Assembly: GCA_010015745.1 (NCBI GenBank)
Contig: ML978253.1
Coordinates: forward strand, 1-64,000
From: Setomelanomma holmii
Lineage: Eukaryota > Ascomycota > Dothideomycetes > Pleosporales > Phaeosphaeriaceae
Length of the DNA stretch: 64,000 nucleotides
Direction: 5' to 3'
Position numbers and translations under genes: made by a program. Under the pieces are notes generated by a model. That model saw only the letters and a list, made by a program, of their open reading frames with translations. It ran no database searches and was not told the DNA's origin. Shown here piece after piece: positions 12,499-22,610 of the stretch; positions within the stretch are counted from its first letter, which is position 1; every line of letters begins with the position of its first letter.

Positions 12499-13940
12499 AT
12501 GGCGGCCAACGTGCAGATCTCACTGCCACTGCCGGTCCTGCCTGGCGGCTGGGCTGGCGAGAAGGACTTCAAGTCTGTCGGCCAGCTGAGCGGCGCCAAC
12601 GACCGCAACATCGAGCCTGTTGGGCCGCACTTCCTGGCCTATGCCCGCAGAGTGCGTCAATCTCCAGCAGCACTGAGGACATAACTGATTGATTTCTTTG
12701 CAGAAGCGACATAAGCGCACTTTCTCTGAGGATGAGCGCATTCAGGCCCAGGCCAACGTCAAGAAGGTCGAGGACGAGGACGAGGATGACATCGATGAGC
12801 CCGAAGACCCTGTTATGCTGCAGCGCGAGGCAAAAGATTGGAAGGTAAGATTGTCTACCATCACAACGCCTGAGTTGATACCTGACACATCTACAGTCCC
12901 AAGATCACTACGCCGTCCTGGGTATAACCCGCTACCGCTGGCGTGCGACTGAAGAGCAGATCAAGCGCGCCCACCGCAAGAAGGTGCTGAAGCATCACCC
13001 GGATAAGAAGGCTGCTGCTGGTGGCGACGAGGGTGACCAATTCTTCAAGTGCATTCAAAAAGCTACGGAAGTACTCTCAGACCCTGTGAGGAGAAGGCAA
13101 TTCGATTCCGTCGACGAAGGCGCTGAGGTCGAGCCACCGTCCAAGAAGGAGACCCAGAAAGGCAACTTCTACAAACTCTGGGGCAAGGTCTTCGAGGCAG
13201 AAGGACGATTCTCAAACCAGCAGCCTGTGCCTAAGCTGGGCAACGCGAAGAGCACCAAGGAGGAGGTTGAGCACTTCTACAACTTCTGGTACAACTTTGA
13301 TAGCTGGAGGACTTTCGAGTACTTGGACGAGGATGTTCCAGATGACAACGAGAACCGTGACCAGAAACGTCATGTCGAGCGTAAGAACGCAGCTGCCCGC
13401 CGCAAGAAGAAGACCGAAGACACTGCCCGTCTAAGGAAGCTGGTCGACGACGCCCTGGCCCTTGACGAGCGCATCAAGCTGTTCCGCCAGCAGGAGAATG
13501 CATCAAAGAACAAGCGTCGCCTCGAGAAAGAAGCTGAGCAGAAGCGTCTTGCAGAGGAGGCAGCTAAGAAGAAAGAAGAGGAGGCTAAGCTCGCAGCTGA
13601 GAAGGAGGCTGCCGACAAGGCACAAAAGGTCGATAGCAAGAAGGCCAAGGAGGCTGCGAAGAACGCCGCCAAGAAGAACAAGCGTGTGGTTCGTGGTGCC
13701 GTCAAGGATGCGAACTACTTCCACGCTGGCGGAGATGCCCCAGCAGCCCAGATCGACAGTGCATTGAACGACACTGATCTGATCATCTCCAAGATTGACC
13801 ACGAGGAGCTCGCCGCGCTGACGAGCAAGCTTAACAACGAGAAGGATGCCGGCAAGATCAAGCAGGCTTTCCAGGACGAAACTCAGCGATTGATTGCCGC
13901 AGGCAAGCTCTCCCAGGCTGACGTCAAGTCGCTAGCTTGA
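12499..13940 (+). CDS. ZUO1: Zuotin, ribosome-associated J-domain protein
   Basis: Three exons (12499-12651, 12704-12844, 12897-13940) encode 445 residues, close to the 433 of yeast Zuo1. Zuotin with Ssz1 forms the ribosome-associated complex, which stimulates the ribosome-bound Hsp70 as nascent chains leave the tunnel. The order of parts fits: an N-terminal segment, KRHKRTFSEDER, the J domain (SQDHYAVLGITRYRWRAT) with HPD at residues 132-134, the zuotin homology region with GNFYKLWGKVFEAEGRFS and VEHFYNFWYNFDSWRTFEY, then a long highly charged Lys/Glu/Ala helix that contacts rRNA, and a C-terminal four-helix part ending LSQADVKSLA. Both introns are short (52 nt) and canonical. Confidence 0.96.
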
Positions 13941-14503
13941 GGGTAGTCGCATTAGATCAGTTCTTAGTAGACAGCCAGACTTCAGAAATCAAGAAAGGAA
14001 CGAAGGGGCATTCCTTGCATATCACAAATAGTCCTGCTCTCGTTTCTAGTGAGGTTGATCAATCTGCTGCTCTGGTGTTATTCCCAAGACTTTCACGTGC
14101 CTCATCCGGAGCGCCCCGCAGCGCCAGGGTCTGACGTTCGCTAGCCCATGGACTTCCGCTGAACATCATGTCTTGTCGCGCGGAAGGCGCGACCACTCGC
14201 GGGCCAAGCCTGCGGGCATTCGGGTCCGGCACAGTCCTCGTTCTCACTTCACTGACAACTCTCAAACATCAACTGAACTTTACCGTGTCCTGCGCTGACT
14301 ATTATTGCAACCGCTCCATCGTGCTGTACCCCGCTGAACTGCCCCCGCGCCAAGCTCGAATCCTCGACGCACAGCAGCTCTCGTTGCCTGCAAGGGCCCA
14401 CGTTGCCAACCAGTTTCTCGCGATCGGACCTCTCTGAAGCTCTGCCGCCTGCGATTGGGCTTACTGGAAGCCTGCGTGCCTCTGACGCTCTCACGATACC
14501 GCA
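13941..14503. other. Intergenic region ZUO1 to USP gene
   Basis: About 560 bp with the 3' end of ZUO1 and the promoter and leader of the universal-stress-domain gene. No additional gene or RNA is apparent. Confidence 0.4.
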
Positions 14504-16118
14504 ATGAGCGAGTCCCCCACGTCGAAGCACGCACGAAATGCATCCCCAGCTTCTCCGAAGTCGTCTGCGCCATACAAAGTGAGCCCTCTGCTGCTGCCGG
14601 TAAGCGGAGTGGCTGGTCAGGACGAACCACGTCGGCCGTCAATACAGTTCCTAGCCCACAGGAACACATCACTACCCAGAGGCCAACCAAAGTCCCGCCA
14701 AAGACGGCGACTGTCGTCACCGCCTCCGCCTCCGTAAGTATTGGACTCTGCATCTACACCTCGCATGTCCCACTATAAGTATAATGTCCATCCCTTGTGC
14801 CCTTGTTATGTTGTTAAAGCTCTTGCGTCTGAGCAAGCATGTCGAAGTATGCCCTAGAGCTTGCGGGCAGCTCCAGGAGCGAGCGATAGGCTCGGTAGCC
14901 TTTTCATGTTCCTCCATGTTGCCTCGACCCTCAGTCTAGTGACTGACTTTGTGTTCAGCGTCTTCCAGCCTCGTGTCTCCTTTGACACTTTCGACAAGCC
15001 AGCCGACTTCATTGAGGAGAGCTCATTCACGCTCATCGCCAAACACAAGGATTATGAGTACACCAAGCGATCTCGGACCTTTCTGTGTGGCTTCGACGAA
15101 AACGAGTACTCGGTCTATGCGCTGCAGTGGCTCATCAATGAGCTTGTCGACGACGGAGATGAAATAGTATGCTTGCGCGTGGTGGAGAAAGAGGATGCAA
15201 TTGCTGGTGACAAGAGTGTAGAGACGGGCCGCTATCGCACAGAAGCCGAGGCCACGATGCGGGACATACAGGCACGAAATCACGACAATAAGGCCATTAA
15301 CCTTATCCTGGAATTTTCGATTGGCAAGGTCAACAAAGTTATTGACGATATGGTAAGTGTGCTGCATACGTATGTGATGTATTAATTTTGATTGACGTGT
15401 GAAAAAGATCAATCTGTACGAACCGGCTATTCTGGTAGTTGGGACGAGGGGCAAGAGCTTGGGGGGATTCCAAGGGCTGCTCCCTGGCAGCGTGTCAAAG
15501 TATTGTCTCCAGCACTCTCCAGTGCCTGTCATCGTTGTCCGCCCCACCTCAAAGCGAGATAAGGCCAGGAGTAAGCGAGCGAACGATCCAGATCGTCAAG
15601 GCTACAGAGATATTCTTGCGAAGAGCGAGAGCCTCATCGACGTCAACAGTCCTCGCAACAGCTTCTTCGCCAACGACGAGGAAGCGCTAGCACTGGCGGC
15701 AGCAATGACAAACAAGCAACCAGCAGAAACTACGCACCCTTTGGCACAAGTTGCACACGCGGAGGAAAGTGACGATGATCGAGGAATGCACGCGCTGGAC
15801 GACCCTCGCAGCCCTGGGGTGATGATGAAGAGTCCACATCTTCAAAATCTTGAGAGCCCAGATTTCAGTGACGATCCGAGCAGTGGTGAAGAGGACGATG
15901 ACGGAGGGGTATCGACGGCGCCAGGGGGAGCAGCAGCAAGTGAGATCGCTCGAGCACGAGGTGGACAGCACATCGATGATGATGAAAATATCAGTCCGAA
16001 AGCACATATTAGGTCTGATCCGCTCGAAACGCCGAGGACAAATTCGATTCTTGCACCAGACATCACAGTCACGGATCCAGACGACCCCAGCAGAGTCCGA
16101 AAAACCGAGGACACTTGA
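14504..16118 (+). CDS. Universal stress protein (UspA) domain protein
   Basis: Three exons (14504-14733, 14959-15352, 15408-16118) give 444 residues. A low-complexity N-terminus rich in Ser, Pro and Arg ends in a polyproline run. A UspA domain follows (about residues 80-235). It starts near VFQPRVSFDTFDKP, contains FLCGFDENEYSVYALQW, and ends with the nucleotide-binding signature ILVVGTRGKSLGGFQGLLPG followed by SVSKYCLQHSPVPVIVVRP. That G-2X-G-9X-G-S/T pattern marks ATP-binding USPs. The C-terminal 200 residues are acidic, Ser-rich and probably disordered. Fungal homologues have this architecture and are linked to stress signalling, but the exact role is unknown. The first intron is 225 nt, long for this window; the second is 55 nt. 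Confidence 0.88.
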
Positions 16119-16655
16119 CGTGGTAGTTAATGCAAAGGCAATGAGTTTAGTGCATCGAAGGCGCCACATTTGTTCGGAGAACCATTGCGAGGAGTTTCGG
16201 TCAGTCTTCCTGAGATAGATCACAACGTCTCAAAAGGCATGCTTCGAGAGCCTGTGCGATGAAGCATTCTTAACGAGCGTGATTGCAAGGCACACAACTT
16301 CTGTCGAGCTAGTAGCCAAAAGATGTCAAACCTGTACTCCACTGCAATACTTTCTAGTGTCCCATGAACTTACATAGCAGTTGTAGAACTATTTTCGCCA
16401 GGTCGCCTAGTCTCTCTCTGATCTGCGACCCCGGTCCCTGATCGACGTGATGACGTTGGACGACCGTGCTTGGCTGAGGCATCGCGAAACGCCGCGTACC
16501 TGCACCTCCAGCCCTAGTAACCTGCGCCCACGTTTGTACCACTCTACTCGATGCATTCATGTGACCTGTGTCTGATGGATGTAGTATCCTCGACAAACAC
16601 AAGAAGTGGTAGTGACAGATCGCCTCTTCAAGCCCGTGGAAGCTACACCTGACCC
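16119..16655. other. Intergenic region USP gene to GPHR
   Basis: About 540 bp without a recognisable gene; it holds the 3' flank of the USP gene and the promoter of the following membrane-protein gene. Confidence 0.4.
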
Positions 16656-18312
16656 ATGCTACCGCCCCACGAAGACGACTGCGATGAGTGCGTCCCCGAA
16701 TACATGGCTCGGCGCAGCCCGATGGCCACCATCATCTCAGCGCTGCCGTTCCTCTTGACGTTCCTCTTCGTCGCCGTCGCCGTCTCCCACAAGCTGTTCC
16801 CACTGTTGTCAGCCCACGACCGCAAGCCGCACCACGATGCTGTGCACCTCCCAGGTGTCGCATCACGGGCAAGATCGTCGCTTCTCAAGAGCTTGAAGCC
16901 TAGCAGCAGGTCGCTAGCAAGCATTATCTTCTCGACGAACATTGCACTTTCTACGGTCCTTGCCGAGCTCATATTCTGCGAGATCGCGAACACCGTCAAC
17001 CCAGCGACACGTACACTAGGCCTCAAGCTGACGCTGCCTTCGCTCCTTTTCCTCCTCATTGTAGCAACGCCTGCATTCGAGATACATTCGATCATATCAG
17101 AGACTGGGTTGAGTGTTAATGGCAGACAAAAAGGTCAGCGCAGGATGGCATGGTTGCTTGAATTCTTTGGCCTTGCAGTATGGCTTGGAAGCTTCTGGTA
17201 CTTGGGGAGAGGACTCCTCGGCTCATATCTGCATGAGGAGTCGTATCTACATGCACACACATTCAGTGAGGGCTGTCTGGAACGCATTGGTGTCATTGGC
17301 ATCAGCTTGATGGCTTCGCTTGCTGGCTTTGCGGCCATCTCGTCCCTATGGCAGACCTTTGGAGTCAAGTACCGCCCAGTAAGCTTCTCGGACAAGACTT
17401 CTGTCATACCTTGCTTATGCTGACCACCTCCAGGTGACTGAATCAGACATTGCGCGCAAGCAGGCCGGCATTCAAGCAACAAACGACATGCTGCTTACCA
17501 AGGAGAGTCGACTCCGCGCTGTCGAGCGCAAAATTTCCGACAACCCTCAAGAAGGCTTCATGAGTCGCGTGGTGGGCTCAATTCGAGGCAATCCTGACGT
17601 ACAAGAGCGCAACACACTGCAGCTGGAGATTCAAGGCCTGGAGACCATGCGTCATACGCTACAGAACTCAATGTCTGTTCTCCAAAACCGGCGGCAGAGT
17701 CAGCTACGAGCCCACACTACCTTTGGACGCATCTTGAATACGTTCAGTTTCGTTTTCGCAATCTATTGCGCATATCGCATCTCAGCCACGACAGTCACAA
17801 CGCTCCGTCGCTTTTCCTCGCCGAACACGAGCTTCTCCAATAGCGACCCTATCAACAACTTCCTTGCGTTGCTAGCGAAGCATTGGGATCCCACAATCGA
17901 CCGCGTAGCATGGAGCCGCACCATATCCTTCTTGCTCTCAGGCGTCATGCTGCTCTTGTCATTTAATAGCGTCTTACAAACCTTTTTCCTGTTCGCACGT
18001 GTCGTTCCTGGCATCCTTCATCACACCAAGACCAATTTTGCCCTCATCATCTCTCAAATCGCCGCAACATACGTCATCAGTTCTGCATTGCTGCTCCGGA
18101 GTAATCTTCCGCCCGAGATGAAGAGCAAGATTGGAGATGCACTAGGCGCGCCGCTGGAGCCCAGCTTTACAGAGAGGTGGTTCGAGGGATGGTTTTTGGT
18201 AGCAAGTGCAGCTACAGCGGCAGGGCTGTGGATTGGTAGGAGGTTAAAGGGTAGTGAGTGGGACGACGATGGAGAAGGTGATGGAAACATTGAGATGGGG
18301 AAGAGAAGTTGA
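16656..18312 (+). CDS. GPHR: Golgi pH regulator / GPR89-family membrane protein
   Basis: Two exons (16656-17378, 17434-18312) encode 533 residues. The family (animal GPHR/GPR89, plant GTG1/2) forms multi-pass Golgi or ER membrane anion channels that help acidify the Golgi. I see about nine hydrophobic segments. The N-terminal half holds five (for example IISALPFLLTFLFVAVAV and LKLTLPSLLFLLIVATPAF) and the GPHR_N signature around GFAAISSLWQTFGVKYRPVT. A cytosolic coiled loop follows (residues ~240-330), then the ABA_GPCR-type C-terminal domain with TFGRILNTFSFVFAIYCAYR and further membrane segments. The tail is acidic. The single 55-nt intron falls exactly at the end of the N-terminal domain. 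Confidence 0.93.
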
Positions 18313-18919
18313 TGTGGTGTCAGCTTCATTAAGCATTGATACAGCAAACAATCAATGCCAGCTATACGATATCCAAATCAGCAGTTCCGTTAATAACGCC
18401 GTTCATCGGAGCACATCGCGATGTGTTGTAAACAGCAAGACATGAAGCCCAAAGCAGCCCAACCACACTCCCACCGGAAGAAGTGGCCGCATAAACGCGA
18501 GCTTAACGCGCTTCGTCAGCATGCAAGTAATGTAAAATGGCGCGACGTGATGATGGATTGACGTCGATGTTGTGCAGGTGCCCGATCTAGTTCCTCAACG
18601 GTATATGACGTCAGTCGTGGGGCAGGTGCTTGTGTCAAAAGGCATCGCTGGGCAGCTACTTTTGAGCTTTGTTACTCTCAAATCGAAGCTCTCATTCAAA
18701 TTGAATCAAAGGTATGTGCTAGACCAGGCATCGCGTGTAGGAGATGGATCGATACCTAACGGTGCTACAGCATATACCTCATCACCAAACAAACGTACGC
18801 ATCCCAATTTGCTGCCAACCTCCCATATCGCACCCCTCCCACAACCATACCCTCATCCGGCACTCAACCTAATCAACCCACCTCACAGTCCAAATCAACA
18901 CGCCCGCCCAGACTTAATC
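18313..18919. other. Intergenic region
   Basis: About 600 bp with no supported gene. It includes the leader of the small hypothetical gene that follows; one frame is open from 18572 into that gene but has no supporting features before the ATG at 18920. Confidence 0.35.
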
Positions 18920-19129
18920 ATGTCTGCCCCCAACCCAGGCCGTCAGTCCCCGGAGCCAGAGCAGCAATCCAACGCCCAAGCCGGCAGCACATCAACCAAC
19001 ACCAACGACCAGGGCGGCGGCGTCGACAAAGGCAGTGAGCAGAACAGCGACGACACCAAGAGTGGACTCGCGAGCAACCCTACGCATATTCTACAGGAGA
19101 ATGCGGAGAAGAGTACGAGTAAGAAATGA
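18920..19129 (+). CDS. Small conserved-looking hypothetical protein
   Basis: A 69-residue frame begins at an ATG in ATC-ATG-TCT context and encodes a very polar, disordered protein (MSAPNPGRQSPEPEQQ, ending GLASNPTHILQENAEKSTSK then a final Lys). The C-terminal pattern of a Leu-x-Ser-Asn-Pro motif followed by an acidic, Lys-rich tail recalls short fungal proteins of unknown function found in many ascomycetes. The frame is open well upstream, so a longer product is possible, but the upstream part has no features. Function unknown. Confidence 0.5.
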   Translation: MSAPNPGRQSPEPEQQSNAQAGSTSTNTNDQGGGVDKGSEQNSDDTKSGLASNPTHILQENAEKSTSKK

Positions 19130-20481
19130 GTAGGATCTGTGGGGACTCGTGCTCACAGTAGGAGAGAAGTCTTCGACCATGATACGGTGGGCTTCAGAGC
19201 ATAGTCTGTCAGTAGCACTCGACTTGAGGAGTCGATGTGTAAGAGTGTATATGATACCAGGAATGACATACAAAGAAGCCACGAATTGACGTCAAGTCTA
19301 AATGTGTGCTTGGCCGTTGTGATGATTTTTTCCTGTAATTCACTGTACATGTCTTTGCGTATGCTCTTCTCGTCAGCAAGCATCGTCAGTCCACCTGGAC
19401 CGAAACGACTACCCACAACGCAGAATATGGCCAGCACACGCCAATAGCAAACTATGACACCACGATGAATCTAGCAACATTCGCAGCAAACGTCACCGCG
19501 CAACTACTACCATTGTCACAGCGAACAACTCAAAGGACTCTGCCTACCCTTTGCGCTCCGTGAGACCAGCAAAGTTAGAGCGGACAGTGAATTGAACAGT
19601 CTACTTTACACACTCATAAGGCAAATGTCGCACTGCGCAAGTAGGAACAACTTTGTATTTATTAATTCCAAGCAAGACAAGGCCATTTCTTCTCTCTAGC
19701 TTCATTCAACTCCGCCAGTTATCTTCTAATTAGTGTTGAATCTGTCGTACTAAGCACGCGCTAGAATGCATGCCAGACAGCGAAAAGGACGCAACGAGCT
19801 TGTCATCGTTTGCTAGACTTCCTAGCAGATGTTGACATGATGGAATAGCACCTTTGAGATGAGGACATATGTGCGCAAATCGGAGCTGATGCGCAACTCG
19901 GAATAGCAAGCAGTGTCCCACTCCTACGCTCTCATTTCACGTCTCCAGACTCTTATCAAGAAGCCGCCCTTTGCAAAAGTCTCGACGTCGCGAAGATGTG
20001 CGCGGCCTTGTCTCTGTGTCCAGGGCCCAATTGGTCGTATATCACGCTGTCCTACTTCATCATCTTGATCTAAGGCCCGCGACCCTCAAGGATATAGGAG
20101 GTTTCATGACAAGATATATAAAGCGCTGAAGATCTCCTGGACATGCTTTCAGTGTGGGGTCATAGCCTTCGATGCTTATTTATACTCCCCGGGCTGTGGT
20201 TGATTAGTTCACTGGGAAGTTGCGGAAGTCGAAAGGTGTGGTATGGTGGGGTTCTGATCACACATCTTACCCCGCTATAGCCAATGCACCTTCTTACGAC
20301 TGTGAAATCGATGCAACAACTAAAGCAGGACTGTGGGGTGTATGTCTTTACCAAGTCCTTGCCCGAGGCAATACGTGCTGATTATAAATGGTCTATTTAG
20401 AAAAATCTTCATGATTTGTCAATGGGCGCTTGGTGTTCGTACTCCCTATCCCCCTCTCATCCGCCAGTGACTCTAACAATT
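19130..20481. other. Gene-poor stretch
   Basis: About 1.35 kb with only short open frames on both strands, none with protein-like composition. No structured RNA was recognised before the tRNA-like relic at 20482. Confidence 0.4.
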
Positions 20482-20561
20482 CCCAGCTAGGGGTATGATT
20501 TTCGCTTCGCATAAAAAATGCTGTATGTGAAAGGTCGTGGGTTCAATTCCCACAGCGTCCA
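20482..20561 (+). tRNA. tRNA-like relic, probably pseudogene (Ala-CGC-like)
   Basis: The right half is a good tRNA: the D-loop stretch GCTAGGGGTATGATT, an anticodon stem TTTCGC/GTGAAA with loop TTCGCATA interrupted by an AT-rich insert (intron-like), T arm GTGGGTTCAATTCCCAC, and 3' acceptor strand AGCGTCC plus discriminator A. The loop places CGC at the anticodon, but the body also resembles tRNA-Pro. The 5' acceptor strand that should read GGACGCT is absent (CAATTCC region), so the acceptor stem cannot form and the copy is probably not functional. Confidence 0.5.
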
Positions 20562-20664
20562 CATTTATTTTGCCCTTCTTTATGCTTGTCTTGATCCAGT
20601 GTTTGCATAGGGTCGTGGTTTGGAGGCTGCTATTTTTGGACGCGGTGCATCTGCCCGGGTGATT

Positions 20665-20691
20665 CCGTGGGCTCAATTCCCACAGCGTCCA
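20665..20691 (+). repeat. Second copy of tRNA 3' half
   Basis: The 27 bases CCGTGGGCTCAATTCCCACA plus GCGTCCA repeat the T arm and acceptor strand of the tRNA-like relic 130 bp upstream (20535-20561), with two differences. No D or anticodon arm precedes it. Confidence 0.6.
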
Positions 20692-21099
20692 AATCACAAC
20701 TTCAACGTCCAGCGCCTGACTTGAGCATATCCTTTGCGCAGGCAAAATCCATTGTACCCGCTGGCGTATCAATGACCTCAATGAGCATTATATCTTCACA
20801 TTCACACGTTTCCAAATAGTCGTCAAGATGTGTTTGTGCTCAGGAGAATATGTGGGGCTGTCGTCGTAACGCGATCGCGCGGCCTCGGCGTGGCTCTGCG
20901 GAAGTATGAAAATGAAATCAACAAAAAATGGGGCAGAAGTTGGTCGTGTTTATTCTGGACCGTGAACGCTATCGAAAAATATCCACCTCGTGATGGCTGG
21001 GATTACGCAAGTCGAGAGACGAACTTTGGGTACAAGTTCGAGAATGCGCTCTTTTTGTGGTTTGAGCGGATCTCGTGAAAACTTTCGTTCTCTGCTGGG
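20692..21099. other. Promoter side of the Crh gene
   Basis: About 400 bp with no gene; contains the likely promoter and leader of the GH16 gene. No clear TATA element. Confidence 0.3.
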
Positions 21100-22300
21100 A
21101 TGGAGTTCGCAAGATTGGGTTCATCTATCCTCCGGATTGTGTTGTTGTACGCAACACTCACACTCGCTCAAACATCCACATCATGTAACCCGACTGAGAA
21201 GTGTATGCTATTCACATCCAACTCCCACCAACGTTACTAATACTTTGAAGCATGCCCAGCCGACACAGCCCTCTCATCAAGCACATACACCCACGACTTC
21301 ACCACCGGCGGCGCAGACTCAACCAATTGGAATGTGACCGCAGGATCCGTAACCTATGGCTCATCAGGCGCCAAATTCATCATCAACAAATCAGGTGACG
21401 CGCCTACCATACAGTCCAAATGGTACATCTTCTTCGGCCGTGTCTCCTTTCACATTCGCGCTGCGTCGGGTACAGGAATAGTGAGCAGCGCAATCGTCGA
21501 ATCTGATGATTTGGATGAGGTAGACTGGGAGTGGATTGGTGGAAGTAGCACGAAAGTGCAAAGGTGAGTGGCCCACTACGAACAAATTGTGAAACAGATG
21601 CTAATTGCGCGACAGCAACTACTTCGGTAAAGTCCGTGAGCCCGTTTGAACTGACTGTGAAACATGCTAACTCCATCTGTAGGGCAATACAACAAGTTAT
21701 GACCGCGCAGTATGGTACGACATGACAAACACCCAATCCACAAGCCACAACTACACCATCACCTGGACCAGCAGCGCAACGACATGGTACGTCGACGGCA
21801 CGGCAATCCGGACTCTGAACTACGCCGATGCCGTCAGTGGGAAGAACTACCCACAAACACCAATGAACATCCGCATCGGTATCTGGGCAGGTGGTGATAG
21901 CGGCAATTCCGAAGGGACGATTGAGTGGGCGGGCGGCGAGACAGACTACGATAACGGCCCGTTCACGATGTACCTGGAGAAGGTGGAGGTTGTGAATGAC
22001 AATCCGGGAGGAAGTTATGTTTACGGGGATCAGACGGGTGACTATGATAGCATTAAGGTTGAGGATGGCGAGAGCACGTCGACAAGTGCGGGAGCTTCGG
22101 CGGCAAAGACGACGAGTGCGACGGGGACGAGTAAGGAGCCGGGGAGTGCGACGAGTACGTTGTCGGGCATGTGGTGGACTGCGAGTGCGGAGGCGGTTAA
22201 GGCTAGTGCGCAGGCGAGTGATGCGGATCTTGTGAGGGGTGTGAGTTTGTGGGTGTTGGGGGTGTGGATGGTGCTTGTGTCATTGAATTACGCACATTGA
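21100..22300 (+). CDS. CRH1: GH16 Crh-type chitin-glucan transglycosylase, GPI-type
   Basis: Four exons (21100-21202, 21251-21563, 21616-21631, 21683-22300) give 349 residues. Crh enzymes cross-link chitin to beta-glucan in the cell wall. There is an N-terminal signal peptide (RIVLLYATLTLAQ), then CNPTEKSCPADTALSSSTY. The GH16 active-site motif DEVDWEW gives Glu124, Asp126 and Glu128 as nucleophile, helper and acid/base. After NYFGKGNTTSYDRAVWYDM come WYVDGTAIRTL and MNIRIGIWAGGDSGNSEGT, then a Ser/Thr-rich stalk and a hydrophobic C-terminus (VSLWVLGVWMVLVSL) typical of a GPI signal. The third exon is only 16 nt and is followed by an unusual donor, GTCCGT. Both are required to give the conserved YFGKGNTT. 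Confidence 0.9.
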
Positions 22301-22610
22301 GCGCGAGTATGTCAGCTTTTGTAGATGCGGACGACTTACCATGAGTAGCCGCACCGGAAAACCCAATGACATACGATTGATGCATCACGCATTTGGGTAA
22401 CATTTGTTCCAGGATTTTCATTAAGCCTGATTATTGGTGATAGAGAGATTCCAGTCTATGTTCGCAAGTCTTGTCCTGTGAAGGGACGGTTCAAACCGGC
22501 CGTCGACAAATACTCCATCCTCGATCGTGTGGTCGAACCCGATGTGTCGAACCCAACAGCTGTGTAGACTTAATGGAGTTGAAACTACTCCTCTTCCTCC
22601 GCTAAACAGT

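Noticed and set aside
20473..20781. Open frame on the minus strand with a VGIEPTTF-like string
   Set aside because: This string is the known artefact of translating tRNA-like sequence in antisense; it overlaps the tRNA relic.
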